18,022 nt of DNA from an uncultured Flavobacterium sp. (GTDB lineage Bacteria > Bacteroidota > Bacteroidia > Flavobacteriales > Flavobacteriaceae): assembly GCA_946479395.1 (NCBI GenBank), contig CAMLFV010000025.1, forward strand, positions 1 through 18,022, in the 5' to 3' direction. Below the pieces are notes generated by a model. The model was not told where the DNA came from and searched no databases. It saw nothing but the letters and a program-made list of their open reading frames with translations. The position numbers were made by a program, and so were the translations under genes. Of the stretch, positions 1-7,916 are shown piece by piece (within the stretch, counting starts at the first letter, position 1; the number at the start of each line of letters is the position of its first letter).

Positions 1-20
1 AATTAATAATTTTTCTCGTT

Positions 21-473
21 TTAAACTGTACTTTTTTTAGGGGAGCTTACAATATCAATATTTAATAATCTATTATATTTTAGTACTGACCTATTTTCAT
101 ATTCAACATATTCAGATTTAGTTTCAGGATATTTCTTTTTAAAGTCAAGGATTCTTAAGTAATAATAAAGTTTATCATCATTATCTTCTTTTAGAACTAA
201 ATACTTATTATCAAAATGATATTTATATTTAATGTATCGCATAACTATTCTACCTACATAAATTTGAGACTTATTTTTACTAATCCCGTCAATTATTATG
301 TGTTTATCGGAAATATCTAAACTTTTAAATGTAGAAAATAATGGATGCTCAATTTCTAAAGGATCTCCGCTTTCATAGGTTACATAATCTAATATCCATT
401 TGCCTTTTATATTATCGACTTGTGCAAAAATCAAAGTAGGAAATAGAATGATAAGTAATAATATATTTTTCAT
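21..473 (-). CDS. small secreted hypothetical protein, possibly lipocalin-like
   Basis: 150 residues. Residues 1-18 form a signal peptide (MKN, then a hydrophobic stretch ending in IFAQ), so the protein is probably exported to the periplasm or beyond; there is no lipobox. The mature part opens with IKGKWILDY near residues 22-30, a GKW motif like that at the start of lipocalin-like domains, followed by alternating short strands rich in Tyr, Lys and Asp. This suggests a small beta-barrel, but the resemblance is weak and I do not recognise the family. The gene is more AT-rich than its neighbours. It lies just downstream of the terminator behind the HMA gene, so it is probably expressed separately. 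No clear promoter element is visible in the 57 bases ahead of it. Confidence 0.6.
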   Translation of the reverse strand: MKNILLLIILFPTLIFAQVDNIKGKWILDYVTYESGDPLEIEHPLFSTFKSLDISDKHIIIDGISKNKSQIYVGRIVMRYIKYKYHFDNKYLVLKEDNDDKLYYYLRILDFKKKYPETKSEYVEYENRSVLKYNRLLNIDIVSSPKKSTV

Positions 474-497
474 AAAGTGATAAAGTGTTTTTAATAT

Positions 498-531
498 AAA
501 ATAAAATCTTCCATTGGGAAGATTTTATTTT
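498..531 (-). terminator. intrinsic terminator behind the HMA-domain gene
   Basis: Perfect 15-bp inverted repeat: AAAATAAAATCTTCC (498-512), loop ATTG, GGAAGATTTTATTTT (517-531). Read on the minus strand it overlaps the stop codon of the upstream gene (530-532) and ends in a T-rich stretch. It separates the nitroreductase/HMA unit from the small secreted protein downstream. Confidence 0.8.
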
Positions 532-880
532 AAGCTTTGCAACAACCGTCTAGATTTTCGTAAGCTATTGGGTCGGCTTTAATTTCATCTGCATCAAAAC
601 CTAATTTTGAAATTGCTGTTTTAATGTCTTGCAAATTTGTTTTTTTAGGGTTGAAGTAAACCGTAATGGTTTCTTTTTCTTCATCTAACTCGTACATTTT
701 TACGCCTTTTACTTTTAACATTTCTGTCTGAAACATTTTTCCGCAGGTTTCGCATGCTTTGCAATGATCACAAACAATGTTTGTTTTAATCACCGCTTTT
801 TCTGATTTTTTGTTTTGCGCACTAACCACAGTTGTAAATGCAATAAACAATACAACTAAAAAAGCTTTTAAATTTTTCAT
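530..880 (-). CDS. secreted heavy-metal-associated (HMA) domain protein
   Basis: 116 residues. A signal peptide (residues 1-21, cleavage likely after VVSA) is followed by one HMA ferredoxin-like domain (about 29-100). The metal-binding loop is cysteine-rich, with Cys37, 40, 43 and 46 in VCDHCKACETC instead of the single CxxC usual for the family, and a further CC pair sits at 113-114 near the C-terminus. This suggests a periplasmic binder of copper or another soft metal, or a protein that delivers it; substrate and partner cannot be read from the sequence. The start lies 16 bases downstream of the nitroreductase stop, preceded by an AGAAG stretch, so the two are probably co-transcribed. A strong terminator overlaps its stop codon. 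Confidence 0.85.
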   Translation of the reverse strand: MKNLKAFLVVLFIAFTTVVSAQNKKSEKAVIKTNIVCDHCKACETCGKMFQTEMLKVKGVKMYELDEEKETITVYFNPKKTNLQDIKTAISKLGFDADEIKADPIAYENLDGCCKA

Positions 881-896
881 CTTCTATTTTTTTTAA

Positions 897-1529
897 TTAA
901 TCAATACAAGTAATCATATCGTTGGTTGTTTTTCTTACCTTCTTTAATTCTGCCTGCCAATCATTTTCGGCATCACGGTAACCAATCGGTAAAATAACAA
1001 CGCTTTTTAATCCTTTTTCTTCTAAATTCAATAGTTTGTCAACTTCATGGTTTATAAAACCTTCCATTGGTATCGAATCAACTTGCAATGCTCCAGCTTC
1101 GGTCAATGCCATTCCCAATGCAATGTAAACTTGTCGCGAAGCATGTTCAAACTGATGTTCTAACGACATAGAAGTCAACTGTTTAACAACTCCGTTTTTG
1201 TAATTATCAGAGAACCCTTTTGGTAAATCACGTTCTTTTTCGTAATAATCAAAATAATGGTTCATTCTGTTAATATCGTAATATTTCCAAGCAGCAAAAA
1301 CAATCAAATGCGAACAATCTGTTAATTGCGATTGATTAAAAGCAACTGCCTTAATTTTTTCTTTTAACGCCTGATTGGTAATTACAATCATTTCAAAGGG
1401 CTGTAAACCGGAAGAAGTTGGTGCCAAACGCGCCGCTTCTAAAATACTGTTCACCTTATCTTGAGAAACTTTTTCGCCGTTCATTTTTTTGGTAGCGTAA
1501 CGCCACTGCAATGCGGGAATAATACTCAT
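897..1529 (-). CDS. NAD(P)H-dependent nitroreductase family oxidoreductase
   Basis: 210 residues, normal length for the FMN-dependent NfsB/NfnB-like nitroreductase group. N-terminal WRYATKKMNG and LEAARLAPTSSGLQPFEMIV match the conserved FMN-contacting region of the family, and EAGALQVDSIPMEGF and SVVILPIGYRDAENDW match its C-terminal part. These flavoenzymes reduce nitroaromatics, quinones or related electrophiles with NAD(P)H in the cytoplasm; the natural substrate here is unknown. It is the first gene of a probable two-gene unit with the HMA-domain gene (16-base gap). Its 75-base upstream region mostly holds the hairpin behind purC. A TAAAGTTTG stretch resembles the TAnnTTTG promoter element but has one extra base. 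Confidence 0.9.
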   Translation of the reverse strand: MSIIPALQWRYATKKMNGEKVSQDKVNSILEAARLAPTSSGLQPFEMIVITNQALKEKIKAVAFNQSQLTDCSHLIVFAAWKYYDINRMNHYFDYYEKERDLPKGFSDNYKNGVVKQLTSMSLEHQFEHASRQVYIALGMALTEAGALQVDSIPMEGFINHEVDKLLNLEEKGLKSVVILPIGYRDAENDWQAELKKVRKTTNDMITCID

Positions 1530-1563
1530 AATTTAATTTTTATGATTTCCACAAACTTTATTA

Positions 1564-1598
1564 ATCGCCAGTTTGATTTATAAAATCGAACTGACGAT
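1564..1598 (-). terminator. hairpin behind purC, probable terminator
   Basis: Two 14-base arms (1564-1577 and 1585-1598) pair with only two mismatches. On the minus-strand transcript both are G-U wobbles, so the hairpin is continuous in purC mRNA, starting 7 bases after the stop codon. The following U-run is poor (TTAATAAAG), so termination may be partial. Confidence 0.55.
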
Positions 1599-1604
1599 CA
1601 TAAA

Positions 1605-2561
1605 TTATTTTTTATACGATGCCAAAAAGGTATTTACATTTTGTTCGATACGCTCGTGAATGTTAGATACATCGGCTTTTTCGAATTTCTCACCAATTAT
1701 ATTTTCGTATAATTCAATGTATCTGTCTGAAACTGTTTCAATGTATTCATCGGTCATTTCAGGAATCTGCTGACCATCTTTCCCTTGAAAACCGTTTGAA
1801 ATTAGCCACTGACGCACAAATTCTTTTGATAATTGCTTTTGAGCTTCGTTGTTATTCTGACGATCCTGGTATCCTTCTGCATAAAAATAACGAGAAGAAT
1901 CTGGCGTGTGAATTTCATCAATCAATACAATTTTACCATCTTTCGTTTTACCGAATTCGTATTTTGTATCAACTAAAATTAATCCGCGCGATGCTGCAAT
2001 TTCGGTTCCACGCTGATATAAAGCGTGTGTATATTTTTCTAATACTTCGTAATCTTCTTTAGAAACAATTCCTTGTGCTAAAATTTCTTCTTTAGAAATA
2101 TCTTCATCATGCGTTCCAACAGCTGCTTTTGTAGTTGGAGTAATTATTGGCGTTGGAAATTTATCATTCTCTTTCATACCAGCAGGCATTTCAACACCGC
2201 ATAAAATACGTTTTCCTGCTGCATATTCACGAGCCGCATGCCCCGATAAATATCCACGGATAACCATTTCAACCTTAAAAGGTTCGCACAAATAACCAAC
2301 AGCCACGTTAGGATCTGGGTTTGCAACCAACCAGTTTGGAACAATATCTTGTGTAAGCTGCATGAATTTCGATGCAATCTGATTCAAAATTTGTCCTTTA
2401 TATGGAATTCCTTTTGGCATAATTACATCAAAAGCCGATAAACGGTCGGTTGCAATCATTACCAATAAATCGTCGTTAATATTATAAACTTCGCGTACTT
2501 TTCCTTTGTAAACAGATTTTTGACCCGGAAAATTAAAGTGAGAAGAAGTTATGGTTTTCAT
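1605..2561 (-). CDS. purC: phosphoribosylaminoimidazole-succinocarboxamide synthase (SAICAR synthetase)
   Basis: 318 residues. It catalyses the ATP-dependent joining of CAIR and aspartate in de novo purine synthesis. Recognisable blocks: [16 protein letters not shown] near the start (ATP-binding strand pair), [48 protein letters not shown] and [14 protein letters not shown], all hallmarks of SAICAR synthetase. The length fits the long version of the enzyme seen in Bacteroidota and eukaryotes rather than the roughly 240-residue E. coli form. The ATG lies 18 bases after the end of the E1 dehydrogenase frame with no promoter visible between, so purC may be read from the E1 promoter. If so, the nonsense codon upstream could have polar effects on it. 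Confidence 0.97.
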   Translation of the reverse strand: MKTITSSHFNFPGQKSVYKGKVREVYNINDDLLVMIATDRLSAFDVIMPKGIPYKGQILNQIASKFMQLTQDIVPNWLVANPDPNVAVGYLCEPFKVEMVIRGYLSGHAAREYAAGKRILCGVEMPAGMKENDKFPTPIITPTTKAAVGTHDEDISKEEILAQGIVSKEDYEVLEKYTHALYQRGTEIAASRGLILVDTKYEFGKTKDGKIVLIDEIHTPDSSRYFYAEGYQDRQNNNEAQKQLSKEFVRQWLISNGFQGKDGQQIPEMTDEYIETVSDRYIELYENIIGEKFEKADVSNIHERIEQNVNTFLASYKK

Positions 2562-2579
2562 TATAATGTTGTGTTTGTT

Positions 2580-4556
2580 TTAAAACTGTAAAAGTACTAA
2601 TAATTCTTTTTCAAATCGTTCTTTAGGTAAATATTGCGCTTCCAGATTATCCATGAAAGGTATAGGCGTTTCGATACTTGCCACACGTTTTACAGGTGCA
2701 TCTAAATACTCAAAACAATTTTCCATAATCCAAGCCGATAAATCGCTGGCAATTCCACCAAACATTGAATCTTCCTGAAGAATTATTACTCGGTTTGTTT
2801 TTTGTACCGATTTTCTAATGGTTTCGTAATCTAAAGGTTGTAACGTTCTTAAATCGATCAAATCGGCAGAAATATTCGGGTTGTTTGCCAAGGTTTCCAA
2901 TACCCAATGAACACCAGCTCCGTAAGAAATAATCGTAACATCTGTTCCTTCTTTAATTAATGAAGCCTGCCCAAACGGAATGGTATAGTAATTTGTTGGA
3001 ACATCTTGCGATTTACTGCGGTACAAATTTTTATGTTCGAAGAAAATTACCGGGTTTGGATCGTTAATTGCCGTGTTCAACAAACCTTTGGCATCGACAG
3101 GAAAAGCAGGGTAAACCACTTTTAATCCTGGAGTTTTAGTAAACCAAGCTTCGTTTGTTTGCGAATGGAACGGACCTGCACCAGAACCTGCACCACAAGG
3201 CATACGCACAACCACATCGGCATGTTCGCCCCAACGATAATGCTGTTTTGCCAGTAAATTTACGATTGGATTAAAACCTGTTTAAACAAAATCGGAAAAC
3301 TGCATTTCCACCACAGATTTATATTTATTGATTGATAAGCCGGCAGCCGATGACACAATAATACTTTCGCAAATTGGTGTGTTACGCACGCGTTCTTTTC
3401 CAAAAGCCTCAACAAAACCTTCAGTTACTTTAAAAGCACCTCCGTATTCTGCAATATCCTGACCCATGATTACTAAATTCTCATGACGTTCAAACGATTG
3501 TTTTAATCCTTCGGAAATCGCATCAATAAAACGGATATTTTTTGATTCTGAACCAGCTTCAAAATGCTGATATTCGTAAGGTTTGTACACATCATTCAAT
3601 TCCGTTTCCAGATTAGCTTCTAAACCAGCTTCATCTTGCGTAATTTTCCAATGTGTATCAATTTCTTCTTTAATCTCTTTTCTTAACTGTGCATCTTGTT
3701 CTTCAGACAAAATACCCATTTCGGTTAAATAATTGTTGAAACGAGTAATAGGATCTTTAATTTTCCATTCTTCGAACAATTCCTGAGGAATGTATTTGGT
3801 ACCACTTGCCTCTTCATGTCCACGCATTCTAAACGTTTTCATTTCAATTAAAACCGGATGCGGATTTTGACGCATATCTTCGGCAATTTCATGAAGTTTT
3901 GTATAAACTTCTACAATATTGTTACCATCAATAATATGACTTTCAATACCGTAACCAATGCCTTTATCAGCTAAATTTTCACATTTATATTGTTCACGTG
4001 TAGGTGTAGAAAGTCCATAACCGTTGTTTTCAATAATAAACATTACAGGTAAATCCCAAACGGCAGCAACGTTTAACGCTTCGTGAAAATCACCTTCAGA
4101 CGTTGCGCCTTCGCCCGTAAAAACAGTCGTAATTTTATTTTCTTTTCGTAGTTTGTGTGCCAGTGCAATACCATCGGCAATACCTAATTGCGGACCCAAA
4201 TGCGAGATCATTCCAACAATATTAAATTCTTGTGTACCAAAGTGAAACGAACGATCGCGCCCTTTTGTAAATCCGTTGGGTTTGCCCTGCCATTGCGAAA
4301 ACAATCTGCTTAAAGGAATGTTTCTGCTTGTAAAAACGCCGAGATTTCTGTGCATTGGCAAAATGTATTCATCTTTATGAAGAATTGATGTTACACCAAC
4401 GGCGATAGCTTCCTGCCCCATTCCAGAAAACCATTTTGATACTTTTCCCTGACGAATCAAGATCAACATTTTTTCTTCTATTAACCTTGGTTTCAGTAAT
4501 TTTTTATATAAATCTAACAGTATATCTTGCGATAAAATTTGAGATTGAACTTCCAT
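2580..4556 (-). pseudogene. fused alpha/beta E1 2-oxoacid dehydrogenase interrupted by an in-frame stop
   Basis: One reading frame of 659 codons encodes a thiamine-diphosphate-dependent E1 component with alpha and beta subunits fused, the type feeding pyruvate or branched-chain 2-oxoacids to an E2 acyltransferase. The alpha part (about 1-325) has the ThDP/Mg motif GEGATSEGDFHEALN (148-162) and IIENNGYGLST; the beta part begins near 340 (IRFIDAISEGL). Codon 425 is TAA (3282-3284), within the pyrimidine-binding domain of beta. The frame then continues without shift as TGFNPIVNLLAKQHYRWGEHA, MPCGAGSGAGPFHSQ and DLRTLQPLDYE to a normal end at 2580. The start at 4556 (MEVQSQILSQD) is preferred over an upstream in-frame ATG at 4631 because the extension is not family-like. 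Length otherwise fits known fusions (about 660). The E1 enzyme is probably inactive unless the stop is suppressed or is a sequencing error. Confidence 0.85.
3282..3284 (-). other. in-frame TAA nonsense codon inside E1
   Basis: Plus-strand TTA at 3282-3284 reads TAA in the E1 frame, between MQFSDFV and TGFNPIVN. The frames either side are identical (distance between them divisible by three), so this is a substitution-type lesion and not a frameshift. A single base change from TCA (Ser), among others, would create it. Confidence 0.9.
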
Positions 4557-4582
4557 AAAAACGGTTGTAAATATTTTTGGCC

Positions 4583-4590
4583 TAAAAGTA
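4583..4590 (-). promoter_or_regulatory. candidate -7 element for E1
   Basis: TACTTTTA on the minus strand matches the Bacteroidota element TAnnTTTG in seven of eight positions and lies 27-34 bases ahead of the E1 ATG, giving a leader of roughly 20 bases. No TTTG is seen at the -33 position, so support is modest. Confidence 0.4.
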
Positions 4591-4626
4591 CTAATTTTAT
4601 TTGTGTAAGCCTCTAAAATATTTTTT

Positions 4627-4642
4627 TTCACTACATAGTGAA
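4627..4642. repeat. 16-bp palindrome in the E1/tetR divergent region
   Basis: TTCACTA (4627-4633), CA, TAGTGAA (4636-4642): perfect 7-bp arms flanked on both sides by runs of eight or nine T. It lies about 70-85 bases upstream of the E1 start. It could be a regulator site or a short hairpin. With 7-bp arms, about one such palindrome per window is expected by chance. Confidence 0.5.
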
Positions 4643-4647
4643 TTTTT

Positions 4648-4679
4648 TTTGGTAGAATCAGGTTTAATACATATTTTTG
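4648..4679 (+). promoter_or_regulatory. full Bacteroidota-type promoter (-33 TTTG, -7 TATTTTTG)
   Basis: TTTG (4648-4651), a 20-base spacer, and TATTTTTG (4672-4679) match the Bacteroidota consensus TTTG and TAnnTTTG at both elements with good spacing. It points rightwards, with a start site expected near 4686, about 130 bases before tetR. It is the only site in the window where I find both elements perfect. Confidence 0.65.
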
Positions 4680-4685
4680 CTACTA

Positions 4686-4794
4686 ATCAACAATAAAACA
4701 CTCATTAAAACTCTAACTTTATTTTAATTGACTTTCATTTAGGATGTTGTTATAGAGAAAGACTGACTTATAGAAAATATGAGTCAGTTTTTTT
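4686..4794 (+). ncRNA. candidate small RNA or tetR leader ending in a terminator-like hairpin
   Basis: A transcript from the promoter at 4648-4679 would run about 100 bases without an obvious open reading frame and then meet the hairpin at 4762-4788 plus seven T residues. That is the layout of a short independent RNA, or of a leader in which read-through into tetR is conditional. The stretch is AT-rich and shows no strong internal structure by eye. I recognise no known RNA family. Confidence 0.35.
4762..4794 (+). terminator. 11-bp inverted repeat with T-run before tetR: terminator and/or TetR operator
   Basis: ACTGACTTATA (4762-4772), GAAAA, TATGAGTCAGT (4778-4788), then TTTTTT. Arms pair with one G-U wobble, and flanking AAA/TTT extends the stem. 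As RNA this is a good intrinsic terminator, yet both annotated neighbours point away from it. As DNA it is a dyad of the size bound by TetR dimers, directly ahead of a TAATTTTG -7 element, so autorepression is an alternative reading. Confidence 0.6.
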
Positions 4795-4797
4795 ATT

Positions 4798-4805
4798 TAA
4801 TTTTG
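4798..4805 (+). promoter_or_regulatory. candidate -7 element for tetR
   Basis: TAATTTTG is an exact match to TAnnTTTG, 13-20 bases ahead of the first tetR ATG. No TTTG lies at the -33 position, which falls inside the inverted repeat at 4762-4788. A start site near 4811 would leave almost no leader for ATG 4818 and about 15 bases for ATG 4827. Confidence 0.5.
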
Positions 4806-4817
4806 CCTTATTAATGA

Positions 4818-5483
4818 ATGAATGTTATGGAAGATGAATCTAAAAGTCGTAAGCGAACCTCTGGCAAGTTACGCGACAAAGAGCGTACGAAAGTTAAAAT
4901 GATACAAGCTGTAGGTAAAGTTCTTTTAAAAAAGGGCTATACCGGTTTAAATGCGTCTGCTATTGCAAAAGAAGCTGGTATTGATAAAAGCTTGGTTTGG
5001 ACGTATTTTGGAAGTTTGGATAATTTGGTGGAAGAATACATTGCCCAACGCGATTTCTGGAAATACAAAGCTGCCGATTCTATTAACACTTTACTTACCT
5101 TTAAAGATGGAATTAAAGAAGAATACATTAGCGGTCTGTTGCAGTTTCAATTTCAATCTTTGTTAGATGACGAAATTTTACAACGCATTATGCTTTGGGG
5201 AATCAGTGAAAAAAAAGATTTCTTAAGACATATATCAGACGAACGAGAGTTGATTGGAGAGGAAGTATTTAAAATTGTTGATCCACAGTTTAAAAATTCA
5301 GAGATTGATATTCGCGGAATTTTAGCCATTATAGTCGCAGGAATTTACTATTTGGTTCTTCATGGAAAAACCAACGGAAGTCTTTTTTGCGGGATCGATT
5401 TAAATACTACAGACGGTGAACAGCGCGTGAAAGAAAGTATTGCTCAAATTATTTCAATGGCTTACAAAAAAACAGTAGCTTAA
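4818..5483 (+). CDS. TetR/AcrR-family transcriptional regulator
   Basis: 221 residues, typical TetR length. The N-terminal DNA-binding domain spans about 20-75: KMIQAVGKVLLKKGYTGLNA, then the helix-turn-helix AIAKEAGIDKSLVWTYFGSLDNL, with the Tyr-Phe pair characteristic of the recognition helix end. The remaining all-alpha domain would bind a ligand and dimerise; it is not recognisable as a specific subfamily, so the ligand is unknown. An in-frame ATG three codons in (4827) may be the real start, given how close the -7 element is. It sits divergently from the E1 gene and 58 bases ahead of an oxygenase gene, both possible targets. A dyad upstream could be its own operator. The basic N-terminus (KSRKRTSGKLRDKERTK) may add DNA contacts. 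Confidence 0.9.
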   Translation: MNVMEDESKSRKRTSGKLRDKERTKVKMIQAVGKVLLKKGYTGLNASAIAKEAGIDKSLVWTYFGSLDNLVEEYIAQRDFWKYKAADSINTLLTFKDGIKEEYISGLLQFQFQSLLDDEILQRIMLWGISEKKDFLRHISDERELIGEEVFKIVDPQFKNSEIDIRGILAIIVAGIYYLVLHGKTNGSLFCGIDLNTTDGEQRVKESIAQIISMAYKKTVA

Positions 5484-5516
5484 CTTCTTTTTTAAAAAAC
5501 TTTATTCATAAATACG

Positions 5517-5524
5517 TAAATTTG
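5517..5524 (+). promoter_or_regulatory. candidate -7 element for the oxygenase gene
   Basis: TAAATTTG, an exact TAnnTTTG match, ends 17 bases before the oxygenase ATG in the 58-base gap after tetR. It suggests the oxygenase can be expressed separately from tetR. No -33 TTTG is evident. Confidence 0.5.
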
Positions 5525-5541
5525 AATTTAAAGTTTTAATA

Positions 5542-6492
5542 ATGCAAAATATACCTAGTGTTGACTTGCGTGATTTCCTATCGGATGATCCGGTACGCAA
5601 ACAAAAATTTGTAAATGAAATCGGTAAAGCTTACGAAGAAATTGGTTTCGTAGCATTAAAAGGACACTTTTTAAGTGATGAATTGGTTGAAAAACTGTAT
5701 CAGCAGGTTCGCAACTTCTTTAATTTACCTTTAGAGGTTAAAGAAAAATATGAAATTCCCGGGATTGGTGGGCAACGCGGATATGTTTCGTTTGGAAAAG
5801 AATCTGCAAAAGGACGAACAACCGGCGATTTAAAAGAATTTTGGCATTTTGGTCAATATGTTGAAAACAACGACAAACTGGCAAACGAATATCCTGAAAA
5901 TGTTACGGTTAATGAACTTCCCGAATTTAATTCAACAGGAAAAGAAACCTATAAAATGCTCGAAAAAACCGGCGTTTATGTTTTAAGGGCTTTGGCTTTG
6001 TATTTAGGTTTGAATGAATTTTATTTTGACGATTTTGTTAAGAACGGAAATTCAATATTACGCCCAATTCACTACCCTCCTATTCTTAATGAACCAAAAG
6101 ATGCGGTGCGCGCAGCTGCTCATGGCGACATTAATTTGATTACACTTTTAATGGGCGCACAAGGCAAAGGTTTACAGGTACAAAATAACAAAGGAGAATG
6201 GATTGATGCTATTGCAGCCGATGATGAATTGGTTATTAATGTGGGTGATATGCTATCAAGACACACAAATAACAAACTGAAATCTACGATACATCAAGTA
6301 GTTAATCCACCAAGAGAATTATGGGGAACTTCGCGTTTTTCAATTCCATTTTTTATGCATCCTGTAAGCGAAATGCCTTTAAATTGTTTAGATAATTGTG
6401 TTAACGAAGAAAACCCTAAACTTTATGAAGATATAACGGCAGGTGAATTTTTAACCGAACGTTTAATTGAATTGGGATTGATAAAGAAATAA
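5542..6492 (+). CDS. isopenicillin N synthase-like Fe(II)/2-oxoglutarate-type oxygenase
   Basis: 316 residues, normal for the isopenicillin N synthase/2OG-dioxygenase superfamily. The N-terminal DIOX_N-like part (about 4-120) contains YEEIGFVALKGH and GQRGYVSFGKESAKG. The C-terminal jelly roll carries the iron facial triad: His194 and Asp196 in AAHGDINLITLL and His251 in STIHQVVN, plus Arg265-x-Ser267 in SRFSIPFF, the usual anchor for the 2-oxoglutarate (or substrate) carboxylate. All catalytic residues are present, so it should be active in the cytoplasm. The substrate cannot be deduced, and no peptide synthetase is nearby, so antibiotic synthesis is not implied. It follows tetR with its own possible promoter and ends at a shared two-way terminator. 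Confidence 0.9.
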   Translation: MQNIPSVDLRDFLSDDPVRKQKFVNEIGKAYEEIGFVALKGHFLSDELVEKLYQQVRNFFNLPLEVKEKYEIPGIGGQRGYVSFGKESAKGRTTGDLKEFWHFGQYVENNDKLANEYPENVTVNELPEFNSTGKETYKMLEKTGVYVLRALALYLGLNEFYFDDFVKNGNSILRPIHYPPILNEPKDAVRAAAHGDINLITLLMGAQGKGLQVQNNKGEWIDAIAADDELVINVGDMLSRHTNNKLKSTIHQVVNPPRELWGTSRFSIPFFMHPVSEMPLNCLDNCVNEENPKLYEDITAGEFLTERLIELGLIKK

Positions 6493-6493
6493 T

Positions 6494-6517
6494 AAAAGAG
6501 GCTTTCGCCTCTTTTTT
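6494..6517. terminator. two-way terminator between the oxygenase gene and rocD
   Basis: AAAAGAGGC (6494-6502), loop TTTC, GCCTCTTTT (6507-6515) followed by TT; the left flank supplies a T-run for the minus strand. The hairpin starts two bases after the oxygenase stop codon and runs up to the rocD stop codon (6516-6518), so one structure can end both convergent transcripts. Confidence 0.9.
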
Positions 6518-7751
6518 ATTTCTCAAACTCTTTCAAAGTTTCTGTTATAATTCTAACACAATCTAACAGTTGCTCTTCGTTCATAACCAATGGTGGTGCA
6601 AAACGAATAATGTTTCCGTGTGTTGGCTTTGCAAGTAATCCGTTATCGCGTAGGCGTAAACAAATATTCCAAGCAGTATCGCTATCTTCTGTATCGTTAA
6701 TTAAAATTGCGTTTAACAATCCTTTTCCGCGTACCAAAGAACAAATGTTTGATGTTGCAATATAATCAGTTAATTCTTCTCTGAACATTGCTCCTAATTT
6801 TTCAGCATTTTCAGCCAGTTTTTCATCAAGAACTATATCTAAAGCTGCCATTGCAACTGCTGCTGCCAAAGGATTTCCTCCAAAAGTAGATCCGTGTTGT
6901 CCAGGTTTAATTACATTCATTATTTCATCATCTGCCAAAACAGCTGAAACCGGATACATTCCGCCCGATAATGCTTTTCCTAAAATCAAAACGTCGGGTT
7001 TGATATTTTCATGATCAACCGCCAACATTTTACCTGTACGTGCAATTCCTGTTTGAACTTCATCTGCAATAAACAACACATTATTTTGCTTACACAATTC
7101 AAATGCTGCTGATAAATATCCGCTATCCGGAACATAAACTCCAGCCTCACCCTGAATAGGCTCTACTAAAAATCCTGCTACATTTTTGTTGGAAATAACA
7201 TCTTTTAAAGCATCGATATTGTTATAAGGAATACGCACAAAACCTTCTGTGTAAGGACCGTAGTTTTTACGAGCTTCCTGATCGTTTGAAAAAGAAATAA
7301 TAGTAGTTGTACGTCCATGGAAATTATTTTCGCAAACAACAATTACAGCTTCTTCTTCTTTAATCTTTTTTACTTCGTAAGCCCATTTTCTTGTCAGTTT
7401 AATAGCTGTTTCCACAGCTTCTGCACCAGAATTCATTGGCAAAACTTTATCAAAACCAAACAATTTGGTTATTTTTTCTTCGTAAACGCCTAATTTATCG
7501 TTATAAAATGCACGTGAAGTAAGTGTAAGCTGTTGCGCCTGATTTGTTAAGGCTTCAACTAATTTCGGGTGACAATGTCCTTGGTTTACTGCCGAATATG
7601 CCGACAAAAAATCGTAGTATTTTTTACCTTCAACATCCCAAACATAAACGCCTTCACCTTTTGTAAGTACTACCGGAAGCGGGTGGTAATTATGCGCTCC
7701 GTATTTTTCTTCTAATGCAATTGCATCGTTACTTGTTAATAAACTACTCAT
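6516..7751 (-). CDS. rocD: ornithine--oxo-acid aminotransferase
   Basis: 411 residues from the ATG at 7751 ([29 protein letters not shown]); an in-frame ATG 11 codons upstream adds residues unlike the family. It transfers the delta-amino group of ornithine to 2-oxoglutarate, giving glutamate semialdehyde in arginine and proline metabolism. Class III PLP aminotransferase features: [20 protein letters not shown] (104-123), [27 protein letters not shown] with the pyridoxal-contacting Asp230, and [14 protein letters not shown] with Schiff-base Lys259. [10 protein letters not shown] near residue 17 and [14 protein letters not shown] are characteristic of ornithine rather than acetylornithine aminotransferase. 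It converges with the oxygenase gene and diverges from rlmD. A CACCTTTG stretch on the minus strand near 7810 is a weak -7 candidate. Confidence 0.96.
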   Translation of the reverse strand: MSSLLTSNDAIALEEKYGAHNYHPLPVVLTKGEGVYVWDVEGKKYYDFLSAYSAVNQGHCHPKLVEALTNQAQQLTLTSRAFYNDKLGVYEEKITKLFGFDKVLPMNSGAEAVETAIKLTRKWAYEVKKIKEEEAVIVVCENNFHGRTTTIISFSNDQEARKNYGPYTEGFVRIPYNNIDALKDVISNKNVAGFLVEPIQGEAGVYVPDSGYLSAAFELCKQNNVLFIADEVQTGIARTGKMLAVDHENIKPDVLILGKALSGGMYPVSAVLADDEIMNVIKPGQHGSTFGGNPLAAAVAMAALDIVLDEKLAENAEKLGAMFREELTDYIATSNICSLVRGKGLLNAILINDTEDSDTAWNICLRLRDNGLLAKPTHGNIIRFAPPLVMNEEQLLDCVRIITETLKEFEK

Positions 7752-7891
7752 TATTATTAGTTTATAAATTTTAAAATAAGCCATTCCTTCTTAAACGGAG
7801 AGAAATCATCCAAAGGTGCAAGGTACTAAAAATACAATCTTTCTAAAAACATTAAGGGTTAATTTTATAAACAATCTAAATAACGGTTGGT

Positions 7892-7905
7892 GCAGAAATT
7901 TCTGC
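7892..7905. repeat. 14-bp perfect palindrome upstream of rlmD
   Basis: GCAGAAATTTCTGC, fully self-complementary, lies 12-25 bases ahead of the rlmD -7 element, where the -33 element should be. It could be a regulator site. About one palindrome of this size is expected by chance in a window this long. Confidence 0.4.
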
Positions 7906-7916
7906 GAACATTATAT

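Noticed and set aside
2580..3215. Independent E1 beta gene starting at a GTG or ATG near 3203-3215
   Set aside because: It starts in the middle of the beta pyrimidine-binding domain and continues the exact frame of the upstream part, so it is the downstream fragment of an interrupted gene and not a separate subunit.
5542..6492. Beta-lactam biosynthesis role for the isopenicillin N synthase-like gene
   Set aside because: No peptide synthetase or other pathway gene is nearby, and this superfamily name covers many unrelated oxygenases.
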